The notes under the pieces were generated by a model. That model had not been told where the DNA came from. It searched no databases and was given only the letters and a program-made list of their open reading frames with translations. From assembly GCA_023663345.1 (NCBI GenBank), contig JAMPHR010000003.1, forward strand, positions 70,686 through 134,685: DNA of 64,000 nt, written 5' to 3'. The translations under genes and the position numbers were made by a program. Every line of letters starts with the position of its first letter. Position 1 is the first letter of the stretch. Below are positions 26,289 through 34,718 of this stretch, piece by piece. The DNA is from Paenibacillus sp. (GTDB lineage Bacteria > Bacteroidota > Bacteroidia > Bacteroidales > Muribaculaceae).

Positions 26289-27874
26289 GCGACATACATT
26301 GGATAGACTATCTGATAGTCTTCTTCTCCGTGGCTTCGGCCATCGGAGTCGGCGTATATTTTGCCCGCAGGCAGAAAGATACCAGCACCTACTTTGCCGC
26401 CGGCGGTCGTATCCCCGCCTGGGCCGTGGGTATCTCCATCTTCGCCACACTCATCTCGAGTGTCACATTCCTGGCCTATCCCGGAGCGGCTTATGCCGAC
26501 AACTGGATTCTGCTTGTACAGGGCCTCATGGTGCCCCTGGTGCTCCTGGCTCTAATCGGTGTGATAGTGCCCCTGTTCCGCAAGGTGGTCAAGCTCTCCA
26601 CCTACGAATACTTTGAACGGCGTTTCGGCCTCACGGCGCGTATGTACAGCTCGTTTGCCTTTACGCTCGGACACTTCTCCAAGGCCGGCACCGTGTTCTT
26701 CCTCGTGTCCATGGCCCTCGCCACATTCCTCGACATGAACATCTATGCCATCGTGCTTGTGCTCGGTGTCACAATCATCTTCCTCACTCTGCTTGGAGGC
26801 ATGGAAGCCATTGTGTGGATGGACGTTGCCCAGGGCGGACTGCTCATTGGCGGAGGTATCATCTGCGTGATCCTGTTGCTGTTTCTCCCCGAGGGAGGTC
26901 CCGGCGAGGTGCTTCGCATAGCCGGCGAGTACAACAAGATCGACGTGGGTCCCTACGACTGGGATTTCACCCAGCTCACGTTCATAGTGATGGCCCTCAA
27001 CGGCGTGTTCTATGCCCTGCAGAAGTATGGCACTGACCAGACCATCGTACAGCGCTATCTCGCCGCCAAGAACGACAAGGACGCCAAGAAGGCCGCTTAT
27101 ATCGGTGTGATGATGAGTGTGCCTATCTGGGCCATGTTCATGTTTATCGGCACATGCCTCTTCGCCTACTATCACTCCTCGGGTGCCCCCGCGCTCCCCG
27201 ACGGACTCAAGGCCGACGAGGTGTTCCCTTACTTCATCAGCAACGAACTCCCCGTGGGTATCCGCGGACTCATCATCGCCGCGCTTGCCGCTGCCGCCAT
27301 CTCGAGTCTCGACACCGACCTCAACTGCCTCTCGGCCATCGCCGTCCAGGACTACTACGTGCGTTTCAAGAAGAATGCCACCGACAAGCAGCAGCTGCGT
27401 TTCGGCCGTCAGATGGTAGTGCTCTCGGGCGTAGGAGCCGTGGGAGTCGCTATCCTCTACATTTCGTGGGGCGGTGAAGGCGTGCTCGGAGCATTGTTCT
27501 CGCTCTATGCCATCTTCTCGGCCGGTATTGTGGGCATATTCCTGCTCGGACTGTTCAGCCGTCGGGCCAATGCCAAGGGGCTGTATGTAGGCATCATCGC
27601 CGCCGTGCTCTTCACCGCCTATGCTGTGCTCACCTCCACCAAGGTCGATATTCACGGTACCGGTGTCAAGGAGACCCTTCTCGACCTTGGATCATGGAAC
27701 TTCTCCCACCATAAATATATGCTGGGTGTGTACAGCCACCTCATAGTGCTTGTCGTAGGCTACCTTGCAAGCTTCCTCTTCGCCGCTCCTCTTGCCGAGA
27801 AGGAACTCACCATCTATGGTTACCTCGAGGACAAGAAGAAGGCCGAGACCCAGCTCGATGTAGAACCGGTATGA
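26285..27874 (+). CDS. sodium:solute symporter (SSS/SLC5 family)
   Basis: 529-aa inner-membrane transporter with about 13 hydrophobic spans. SSS marks: IDYLIVFFSVASAIGVGVYFA, then YFAAGGRIPAWAVGISIFAT and a LISSVTFLAYPG segment carrying the Na+-site residues, YFERRFGLTARMYSS, and IAALAAAAISSLDTDLNCLS. Such proteins import sugars, sialic acid, or carboxylates with Na+. The ATG overlaps the aldolase stop as ATGA, so this is likely the uptake system for the operon substrate, probably a sugar acid (inference from neighbours). Confidence 0.92.
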   Translation: MSDIHWIDYLIVFFSVASAIGVGVYFARRQKDTSTYFAAGGRIPAWAVGISIFATLISSVTFLAYPGAAYADNWILLVQGLMVPLVLLALIGVIVPLFRKVVKLSTYEYFERRFGLTARMYSSFAFTLGHFSKAGTVFFLVSMALATFLDMNIYAIVLVLGVTIIFLTLLGGMEAIVWMDVAQGGLLIGGGIICVILLLFLPEGGPGEVLRIAGEYNKIDVGPYDWDFTQLTFIVMALNGVFYALQKYGTDQTIVQRYLAAKNDKDAKKAAYIGVMMSVPIWAMFMFIGTCLFAYYHSSGAPALPDGLKADEVFPYFISNELPVGIRGLIIAALAAAAISSLDTDLNCLSAIAVQDYYVRFKKNATDKQQLRFGRQMVVLSGVGAVGVAILYISWGGEGVLGALFSLYAIFSAGIVGIFLLGLFSRRANAKGLYVGIIAAVLFTAYAVLTSTKVDIHGTGVKETLLDLGSWNFSHHKYMLGVYSHLIVLVVGYLASFLFAAPLAEKELTIYGYLEDKKKAETQLDVEPV

Positions 27875-27904
27875 TAACAACGTCATAATAGTACACTACT
27901 TAAT

Positions 27905-29050
27905 ATGAAACCGATAACACTCCTGCAGCCCCAGAAGATTGTATTTGGATCGGGCTGTATCCAGACATTTGCCGACGATTTCCTTAAGCTCGGCCATAAA
28001 CGCCTTTTTGTACTCACCGCGCCCCCCATTCTCCCGCTCATAGAGCCTACATTGGCCTATCTCCGCGAGAACGGCGTGACCATCGAAGTGTTCCAGAATA
28101 TCCTTGCCGAGCCGTCGCTCGGCGACTTCAATGCCATCCTCAAGCAGGCCCGTGAATTTGGAGCCGACAGCGTGGTGGGCATTGGCGGTGGCTCGGTGCT
28201 CGATGTGGCCAAGCTCGTTGCCGCATTCGCCGATAGCGACCAGCTCGCTCAGGACTGCTTCGGCACAGGCTTCATCAAGGAGAAAGGCCTGTGGCTCGCA
28301 TGTCTGCCCACCACTGCCGGAACAGGCAGTGAGGTATCTCCCAACGCCATTCTGCTTGATGAGCGCGACAAGCTCAAGAAGGGTATCGTGAGCCCCTATC
28401 TGCTTGCCGATGCCGCCTATGTGGATCCCAAACTCACCATGACAGTCCCCGCCAAGGTGACAGCCGATACCGGCATGGATGCGCTCACCCACTGTATCGA
28501 GGCTTACACCAATAAGTTTGCCCATCCCGCAGCCGACATCTACGCTCTTCAGGGCATAAAGCTCATTGCCGCCAATCTGCTCCGTGCAGTCAAGGACGGC
28601 AGTGACGTGGAGGCCCGCGAGGCCCTCGCTCTCGGCTCGCTCTACGGAGGATTGGTACTCGGTCCGGTCAACACCGCTGCCGTACATGCCCTCAGCTATC
28701 CCTTAGGTGGTGAGTTCCACATTCCCCACGGTCTCTCCAACGCCATCCTGCTTCCCTCGGTGATGAAGTTCAACCGCCCTGCCAACCTGAAGAAGTATGC
28801 CGAGGTGGCTATCGCCTGTGGCGCTCCTCAGGGAAAGGATGATGACGAGACCGCCCAGAACGGCGTGGATTTCATCTACGAACTGTCCAAGGCCGTGGGT
28901 ATTCCTCAGAAGCTTTCTGAGCTGAATATTCCCCAAAGCGCGGTCGACGGCATGGCCAAGGCCGCTATGGAGGTTCAGCGTCTGCTCAAGAACAATCCCC
29001 GCGAGGTCACCGAACAGGACGCAAGGGATATTTATAACTCACTATATTGA
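27905..29050 (+). CDS. iron-containing alcohol dehydrogenase
   Basis: 381-aa group III metal-dependent alcohol dehydrogenase. Nucleotide-binding loop GIGGGSVLDVAKLVA, TTAGTGSEVSPNAIL, the first metal-ligand region DTGMDALTHCIEAY (Asp and His), and AVHALSYPLGGEFHIPHG (two His ligands) are all visible. It oxidises or reduces a small alcohol or aldehyde using NAD(P). In this operon it could handle glycolaldehyde or a similar aldehyde released by the aldolase, or oxidise a polyol substrate; both are inference. 30 nt after the transporter gene. Confidence 0.93.
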   Translation: MKPITLLQPQKIVFGSGCIQTFADDFLKLGHKRLFVLTAPPILPLIEPTLAYLRENGVTIEVFQNILAEPSLGDFNAILKQAREFGADSVVGIGGGSVLDVAKLVAAFADSDQLAQDCFGTGFIKEKGLWLACLPTTAGTGSEVSPNAILLDERDKLKKGIVSPYLLADAAYVDPKLTMTVPAKVTADTGMDALTHCIEAYTNKFAHPAADIYALQGIKLIAANLLRAVKDGSDVEAREALALGSLYGGLVLGPVNTAAVHALSYPLGGEFHIPHGLSNAILLPSVMKFNRPANLKKYAEVAIACGAPQGKDDDETAQNGVDFIYELSKAVGIPQKLSELNIPQSAVDGMAKAAMEVQRLLKNNPREVTEQDARDIYNSLY

Positions 29051-29061
29051 TACTCCACGAT

Positions 29062-30099
29062 ATGAAACCGATATTAGCGATCACTATGGGCGATCCCGCG
29101 GGCATAGGCCCCGAGATTGTGGTGCGCTCCCTCGCCCGTGAGGAGACTTACGAGAAGTGCCGTCCCATTGTCACCGGCGATGCCGCCGTGATGCAGGAGG
29201 CTGTGAAGCGTCTCGGCTATGACTTCAAGATCAATGCCGTGGACAAGGTGGAGGATGCCAAGTTTGAGTACGGCACCATCGATGTCTATGACCTGAAATG
29301 TGTCGACATGAGCACCTTCCGTTTCGGCGAGGTACAGGCCCAGTGTGGCAACGCCGCATTCGTGAGCATCAAGAAAGCTATCGAGCTTGCCATGGCCAAC
29401 GAGGTCGACGGCACCGTGACTGCCCCGCTCAACAAAGAGGCCCTCAACCTGGCCGGACACCACTACGACGGCCACACCGAGATTTACGCCACCTTCACCG
29501 GCACCAAGAAATATGCCATGATGCTTGCCGACGAGAATATACGTGTGATCCACGTGTCCACCCACGTGCCTCTGCGCAAGGCTTGCGATCTGGTCAAGAA
29601 GGCCCGCGTTATCGAGGTGACCGAGCTTATCACAGACGCCTGCAAGCAGTTTGGCATAGAGAACCCACTCATCGGCATAGCAGGCCTCAACCCCCACAGC
29701 AGCGAGAACGGCATGTTTGGCTACGAGGAGGCTGAGGAGATCATCCCCGCCATCGAGGAGCTGAAGGCCCGTGGCTTCAATGTCGACGGTCCCGTGCCCC
29801 CCGACTCGATCTTTGCCAAGGCCAAGTGTGGCAAGTATGACGGATGCGTGGCCATGTATCACGACCAGGGTCACATCCCCTTGAAGGTGTGCGCGTTCAA
29901 TTGGAACAAGGAGACAGGAAAGATGGAGAGCGCCAACGGCGTCAACATCACCCTCGGACTCCCCATCATCCGAGTGAGCGTGGACCACGGCACCGCGTTT
30001 GACGTGGCCGGCAAGGGTATTGCGAGCGATGATGCCATGGTGCTCAGCATCGACTATGCCACCCGCATGGCCAAGTATCGTTTAGGCATAAAGGAATGA
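29062..30099 (+). CDS. PdxA-family 4-phospho-hydroxy acid dehydrogenase (PdxA2-like)
   Basis: 345-aa NAD-dependent oxidative decarboxylase. It starts at the ATG 29062 (MKPILAITMGDPAGIGPEIV), 11 nt after the dehydrogenase stop; an earlier TTG at 29047 is unlikely. Metal-site histidines are in HYDGHTEIYA, HVSTHVPLRKA and YHDQGHIPLK. PdxA proper makes a pyridoxal-phosphate precursor, while PdxA2 paralogs oxidise 4-phospho-D-threonate or -erythronate to dihydroxyacetone phosphate. The adjacent DUF1537 kinase gene, overlapping by ATGA, is the known partner of PdxA2, so the catabolic role is favoured. Confidence 0.88.
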   Translation: MKPILAITMGDPAGIGPEIVVRSLAREETYEKCRPIVTGDAAVMQEAVKRLGYDFKINAVDKVEDAKFEYGTIDVYDLKCVDMSTFRFGEVQAQCGNAAFVSIKKAIELAMANEVDGTVTAPLNKEALNLAGHHYDGHTEIYATFTGTKKYAMMLADENIRVIHVSTHVPLRKACDLVKKARVIEVTELITDACKQFGIENPLIGIAGLNPHSSENGMFGYEEAEEIIPAIEELKARGFNVDGPVPPDSIFAKAKCGKYDGCVAMYHDQGHIPLKVCAFNWNKETGKMESANGVNITLGLPIIRVSVDHGTAFDVAGKGIASDDAMVLSIDYATRMAKYRLGIKE

Positions 30100-31166
30100 T
30101 CGCCGTTATAGCTGACGACATCACAGGAGCGGCCGAGATGGCGGGCATAGCCCACCGTCTCGGCCTCAGTGTTCAGCTTGCCATGTGGCCACGGGCTGTG
30201 AGCGATTGTGATGTCCTTGTGGTGGCCACCGACACCCGTTCGATGCACGAGGCCGAGGCAGTGGCCGAGACCCGGCGAGTGGCCGAGGCCCTGAGGGAGA
30301 TCCACGGAGTGGACAGTGTGTTCAAAAAGACCGATTCGGCCCTGCGCGGACATGTGGTGGCCGAACTTTCGGCTCTGCTACCGCTCACCCGTTACAGCCG
30401 TGCCCTCTATATCCCGGCCAATCCCTCGAAGGGGAGAATAATCCGCGACGGGGTTTATTACATAGGGGGGACTCCGCTTCATGAAACTGATTTCTCCTTT
30501 GACCCTGAGTTTCCCGCCTATTCCTCCAGCCTGCAAGAGCGGTTGGCCGGGTGCGGTGAACACGGTGTGATGTATGCCGATGCTACCGATGATGCCGATA
30601 TATGCTCGGCAGTTGCCGGGGCTGGTGACGATACGCTCCTTGCCGGAGCCGCCGATCTGTTCACGGCATATCTCAGAAGCAAGTTTCTGTGTCGGGAAAC
30701 ACCGGTCGATGGATTCAGGCTCAATCTGGATGATTGCCTCATAGTGTGCGGAAGCACCCAGAGCCGTCCCATAGATTGTGGCGTGCCCACCGAGTATATG
30801 CCTACTGCGGTGTATGATGAGGCCGAGTCGCCCGACGGTTGGATCGCCGGACTCGTCGCCTCCTATTCCTCCCGCCATGCGATGATCATGGCAGTGCGCG
30901 ACCGCCATCGCACAGGCAAGGGGATCGCCGTGTACCTGCGCGAGACCATGGCTCGGTGTGTCAGCGAGCTTGTGTCGGCCCATTGTCCCGAGGATCTTGT
31001 GATCGAAGGGGGAGCCACGGCCTATGCCATCCTCAGCCGTCTTGGCTGGAACTCGTTTACCATAACTCAGGAGATCGCTCCCGGTGTGATACGTATGCGT
31101 TCCGACGATTCGGGCACTTACGTCACCATGAAGCCGGGCAGTTATCCGTGGGGTGGGCTTTTCTAA
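30096..31166 (+). CDS. four-carbon acid sugar kinase family protein (DUF1537, OtnK/DtnK-like)
   Basis: 356-aa two-domain kinase. The N-terminal domain begins IAVIADDITGAAEMAGIAHR, with DTRSMHEAEA and FKKTDSALRGHVVAEL for substrate binding; the C-terminal nucleotide-binding domain contains LVIEGGATAYAILSRLGW. DUF1537 proteins phosphorylate D-threonate, D-erythronate or similar acids at C4, which a PdxA2-type enzyme then converts to DHAP and CO2. It is translationally coupled to the pdxA gene (4-bp overlap). It is somewhat shorter than many homologs (~420 aa), with the shortening near the domain junction. Last gene of the operon. Confidence 0.86.
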   Translation: MIAVIADDITGAAEMAGIAHRLGLSVQLAMWPRAVSDCDVLVVATDTRSMHEAEAVAETRRVAEALREIHGVDSVFKKTDSALRGHVVAELSALLPLTRYSRALYIPANPSKGRIIRDGVYYIGGTPLHETDFSFDPEFPAYSSSLQERLAGCGEHGVMYADATDDADICSAVAGAGDDTLLAGAADLFTAYLRSKFLCRETPVDGFRLNLDDCLIVCGSTQSRPIDCGVPTEYMPTAVYDEAESPDGWIAGLVASYSSRHAMIMAVRDRHRTGKGIAVYLRETMARCVSELVSAHCPEDLVIEGGATAYAILSRLGWNSFTITQEIAPGVIRMRSDDSGTYVTMKPGSYPWGGLF

Positions 31167-31187
31167 GAAATTCCGGTTTACAGAACA

Positions 31188-31226
31188 AGGCAGGGTGTGG
31201 CCCCAAGTGGACCAGGCCCTGCCTTC
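31188..31226 (+). terminator. weak hairpin after the four-carbon-acid operon
   Basis: AAGGCAGGG (31188-31196) pairs with CCCTGCCTT (31218-31226) over a 21-nt loop. There is no T-run after it, so termination here is uncertain. Confidence 0.4.
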
Positions 31227-31273
31227 ATGTTCATATTGACGCTCTGTATGTGTCCGGTGTTCAGTTTGCGGAT

Positions 31274-32254
31274 TTAGAGGTTGTTATTAAACGACCTTTT
31301 ATGCCGGTCTATGAGATCTGACATCCGCGCTTTCAGATTCTCTGCCGTTAGTTTCTCTTTCGGTACCACGAAATTGAGTTTTGCGGTTCCTGTCGTATGT
31401 GTTATGCCATAATCCTCGGGCGCATCATTGTCTACCAGTATTTTCGCTTCCACATATACTATTCCGGTTTTCTCGTTCCATACTTTCAGGTTCTTGCAAA
31501 ATTCTATGAATGTCGTCTTGCAGGGATCCTCTTCACCTGATGAGTTACCGCCGGCACCCGTCGCAGGGCACAGTATCTCGGCATTGATCTGGAACGGATC
31601 ATTGAGTGGGCTTTGGGCCGAGTATCGGTTCATCGTTGTGCCATTGTGCTCCACTACTTTGGAATAGAAGAAGAATGGAGGTGGGGGTGGGGTGTTGATG
31701 AACGCTGTAGCGAGTTTGTCCATATATCCCGGCCACTTGGCTTTGATGACGTCGGGATACCGGTTGGCGATAGCTTTTCTCAGGTCGGTCACCAGCTCCT
31801 CGAGCACGGCGCAGTTGGTATTCTTCTCGGGAGTCCATGCTGACGCGATGTTGCCGTCGCTTGCGTAAAAGTAGTAGGTTGTACCGTCCAGACCCAAAAT
31901 GTAGACCGGGGCTGAATTGTCAACGGCGATGTCGATGAGCGATGCGAGGCTTCTACCGAATTCCGGGTCGATAGCCAGCTGTCCCGCAGGCACGGCCACC
32001 GAGTCCCTGAGCTGGGATTTCCGGATCATGGTCAACGTGTCGCAGTTCTCCGACAGGCTTATGCCATATAGTGTGAAAAACGACGGGGCGATCACGATAC
32101 CGCATTTGCGGTCGGCTCTCAGCAGCTCGGTCTCATACCCCCGGGCATATTTTTTGCTGAATTCGCTTGGGATTTCGAGCCGGCTCTGAGCCACGACATT
32201 GACCGAGAGGGTCACGCCGACGATAAGGGATAATATTTTGTGTAAGGTAGCCAT
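31274..32254 (-). CDS. secreted protein of unknown function
   Basis: 326-aa protein with a signal peptide (MATLHKILSLIVGVTLSVNVVAQ, likely cleaved after VVA) and no lipobox. I do not recognise the family. Visible features: two Cys pairs that could form disulfides, a proline run followed by aromatics (TPPPPPFFFYS) near residues 190-200, and a basic C-terminus (RHKRSFNNNL). Export to the periplasm or beyond is likely. It stands alone between convergent operon ends and the tRNA unit, with no promoter that I can mark. Confidence 0.6.
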   Translation of the reverse strand: MATLHKILSLIVGVTLSVNVVAQSRLEIPSEFSKKYARGYETELLRADRKCGIVIAPSFFTLYGISLSENCDTLTMIRKSQLRDSVAVPAGQLAIDPEFGRSLASLIDIAVDNSAPVYILGLDGTTYYFYASDGNIASAWTPEKNTNCAVLEELVTDLRKAIANRYPDVIKAKWPGYMDKLATAFINTPPPPPFFFYSKVVEHNGTTMNRYSAQSPLNDPFQINAEILCPATGAGGNSSGEEDPCKTTFIEFCKNLKVWNEKTGIVYVEAKILVDNDAPEDYGITHTTGTAKLNFVVPKEKLTAENLKARMSDLIDRHKRSFNNNL

Positions 32255-32353
32255 GTGCGAATATAATGAAAAAGCATCGGAAAGTCAAGAGGCAACCTGC
32301 TGAAATATCATTAAATCAATAAAATAGGAACAAAAGGATAGGATTGAAGAAAA

Positions 32354-32385
32354 AAAGAGGAATAACCTTTCGGAAATTCCTCTTT
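32354..32385 (-). terminator. terminator of the tRNA-Leu unit
   Basis: A 10-bp perfect stem (32354-32363 with 32376-32385) is followed on the minus strand by a T7 tract. It lies 16 nt past the tRNA 3' end. Confidence 0.9.
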
Positions 32386-32400
32386 GCGGAGTCAACTTGT

Positions 32401-32481
32401 GCGCATGAAGGGACTCGAACCCCCACGACCTGAGTCATTAGATCCTAAGTCTAACGCGGCTACCAATTACGCCACATGCGC
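32401..32481 (-). tRNA. tRNA-Leu, anticodon UAG
   Basis: Minus strand. The acceptor stem GCGCATG pairs with CATGCGC; D-arm GCGTAATTGGTAGCCGC; anticodon stem TTAGA/TCTAA around loop CTTAGGA, giving anticodon UAG (complement of 32445-32447), which reads CUN leucine codons. A leucine-type extra arm (TGACTCAGGTCGT) and T-arm GGGGGTTCGAGTCCC follow. CCA is not encoded. It has its own promoter and terminator. Confidence 0.95.
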
Positions 32482-32498
32482 GGATGATTTTGTTGATG

Positions 32499-32530
32499 CA
32501 AAGGTAAGAGTAAAGGTTGAATTTTGCAAA
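32499..32530 (-). promoter_or_regulatory. consensus promoter of tRNA-Leu
   Basis: On the minus strand, TTTG (32527-32530), exactly 20 nt, then TACCTTTG (32499-32506): a full match to the Bacteroidetes consensus. Predicted start is about 10 nt before the mature tRNA 5' end. Confidence 0.88.
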
Positions 32531-32670
32531 TATACGGGTGTAAAAGTCGAGATTTTTATGTTATAAATCATATTTCAGCATTTTTTTACATTTTTGTATG
32601 GATTTACAAATTATTGTTTTTAAATTAGCAGTCTGAATAGATTATCACATTATACCCTATTTTTCCGTGT

Positions 32671-34569
32671 ATGGAACTGAATGACCCCATCCTGGCTCCC
32701 GAGGAGTCCAAGGAGACAACCTTGAATCAAGAGCCCCAGGCTCCGGCAGAAGCCGTTAAGGCCGAAGTGGCAGAAGACCTACAAGTAACTGAACCGTCAG
32801 AGACCGTGGTATCCGAGCCGGCTGAATCAGCCGCCGTGGAGGCTGACGAACGTCCGCGTTTCAAAGCCCAGACCAAAGACGAGATACTCGAAGAAGTGAA
32901 AAACATGTCGGAGCTTGACGCTTCGGAGGTATCGGCCGATGATGTGTCGCGCCTCAAGCAGCAATTCTATTCATTGCGCAACGAGGAGGCCCGTGCCGAG
33001 CGTGAATCATTCCTTGCCATCGAGGGAAACACCCCCGAGGATTATGTGCCGGCGACCGATCCGGCCGAGGAGACATTCAAGGAACTGATCGGAGTCATTC
33101 GAGACAAGAAAGCCGCCCAGCGTGCGGCTCTCGAGGCCCAGCTTCAGGCCAATTATGAGGCAAAGCAGGCAATTATAGCCCAACTTGTGGAGATGAGCGC
33201 CGATGCCGACAATGTGAACCGTGTGTTCCCCGAAGTGAGGGAGTTGCAGACACGCTTCAAGGAGATCGGCGAGGTGCCCCAGCAGTACTCCAGCGAGGTG
33301 TGGAAGAACTATCAGGAGGCCGTGGAGAAATTCTACGACCAGTTGAAGATCAATAAGGAACTGCGCGACTACGATTTCAAGAAGAACCTTGGCGAGAAGG
33401 AAGCCCTTGTGGCCGAGGCCGAGAAGCTCCAGGAGGAGCAGGACGTGATCGTGGCGTTCAAGAGACTGCAGGAACTGCATGACCAGTGGCGTGCCATAGG
33501 CCCCGTGCCCAAGGAGGTGCGCGAGGAGATATGGGGCAAGTTCAAGGAACTCTCCACCCAGATCAACAAGCGCTATCAGGATTTCTTCGTGGAGCGCAAG
33601 GCCAAGGAGCGTGAGAACGAGGAGGCCAAGACCGCGATATGCGAGCGCGTGGAGGCTCTGGATTTCTCCACCCTGTCGACTTATGCCGCATGGGATGCCA
33701 TGACCAAGGAATTCATGGAGGCTCAGGCCGACTGGAAGAAGCTGGGATACGCATCACGCAAGGCTAATGCCGAACTGTTTGCCCGCTTCCGTGGCGTGTG
33801 CGACAAGTTCTTTGCCGCCAAGGCTGAATTCTTCAAGAAGATGAAGGATGTGCTTGCCACCAACCTCGAGCGCAAGATCGCACTGTGCGAGCGTGCCGAG
33901 GCCCTGAAGGACAGCACCGACTGGCGTGCCACAGCCGACGAGCTCACCCGCCTGCAGAAGGAGTGGAAGACAATCGGCGCCGTTGCCAAGAAGTATTCCG
34001 ACCAGGTGTGGCACCGTTTCCTCGCCGCCTGTGACTACTTCTTCGAGCAGAAGAAGAAAAACACTTCGGGTACACGCCGCAATGAGCGTGCCAACCTGGA
34101 GCAGAAGCAGGAGATCATAGAGAAGATCAAGGCCCTCGACGAGAAGAACGGCGAGCGCGACGAGACCATCAAGGCCCTCAAGGATCTGCAGGCCGAGTGG
34201 CAGAGCGTTGGCCACGTGCCTTTCGCCGAAAAGGATGCCATATATGACGCCTACCGTGCCGCTGTCAACAAGATTTATTCCAAGTGGGATGTGGCACGCC
34301 GGGGATCGAGAATGGAGTCATTTGAAAGCTCTCTTTCCGAGATGGACGGCGATACCAACCGTCTCTACCGCGAGCGCGAACGCCTGTTGCGTGCTTATGA
34401 ACAGCGCCGTGGCGAGCTCAACACCTATGAGAACAATATGGGATTCCTCTCGGCCCGTTCCAAGAATGCCGACTCTATGCTCCGCGACATGCAACGCCGT
34501 ATGCAGAGACTCAAGGATGACCTTGCCGAACTCGAAGCCAAGATCAAGGCTATCGACAGCAAGTTGTAA
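32671..34569 (+). CDS. DUF349-repeat protein
   Basis: 632-aa, highly charged, mostly helical cytoplasmic protein. Residues 1-65 are Ala/Glu/Pro-rich and low-complexity; about five DUF349 repeats follow (~130-505), each with a pattern such as LHDQWRAIGPVPKEVREEIW or WKTIGAVAKKYSDQVWHRF; the C-terminal ~90 residues look like a coiled coil (MQRRMQRLKDDLAELEAKI). The family is conserved in Bacteroidetes but lacks a firm function; a role with ribosomes or RNA has been suggested for related proteins, which I cannot verify here. Monocistronic, followed by a terminator. Confidence 0.88.
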   Translation: MELNDPILAPEESKETTLNQEPQAPAEAVKAEVAEDLQVTEPSETVVSEPAESAAVEADERPRFKAQTKDEILEEVKNMSELDASEVSADDVSRLKQQFYSLRNEEARAERESFLAIEGNTPEDYVPATDPAEETFKELIGVIRDKKAAQRAALEAQLQANYEAKQAIIAQLVEMSADADNVNRVFPEVRELQTRFKEIGEVPQQYSSEVWKNYQEAVEKFYDQLKINKELRDYDFKKNLGEKEALVAEAEKLQEEQDVIVAFKRLQELHDQWRAIGPVPKEVREEIWGKFKELSTQINKRYQDFFVERKAKERENEEAKTAICERVEALDFSTLSTYAAWDAMTKEFMEAQADWKKLGYASRKANAELFARFRGVCDKFFAAKAEFFKKMKDVLATNLERKIALCERAEALKDSTDWRATADELTRLQKEWKTIGAVAKKYSDQVWHRFLAACDYFFEQKKKNTSGTRRNERANLEQKQEIIEKIKALDEKNGERDETIKALKDLQAEWQSVGHVPFAEKDAIYDAYRAAVNKIYSKWDVARRGSRMESFESSLSEMDGDTNRLYRERERLLRAYEQRRGELNTYENNMGFLSARSKNADSMLRDMQRRMQRLKDDLAELEAKIKAIDSKL

Positions 34570-34633
34570 ATCTACCGACAGCTCTATGCGACCGATCACG
34601 CAATCGGTTGCACACCAATGATATTCCAACTGT

Positions 34634-34654
34634 GGGCCGGGCATTGTCCGGCCC
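34634..34654 (+). terminator. terminator after the DUF349 gene
   Basis: GGGCCGG (34634-34640) pairs with CCGGCCC (34648-34654) and is followed by CGTTTTTG. Confidence 0.82.
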
Positions 34655-34718
34655 CGTTTTTGCCTCAACAGGCGGGTAACACGCGTATCCCGCCCCGCCT
34701 TACACCTACGTCACCGCA

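Noticed and set aside
26552-27655. 367-codon open frame antisense to the Na+ symporter
   Set aside because: His/Glu-rich shadow; the plus strand has all symporter motifs.
29062-30099. pyridoxal-phosphate biosynthesis PdxA
   Set aside because: The family fits, but the overlapping DUF1537 kinase gene and the transport operon favour the PdxA2 catabolic paralog.
32384-32566. 60-codon frame across the tRNA-Leu region
   Set aside because: It covers the tRNA, its promoter and part of the terminator; a tRNA is far better supported.
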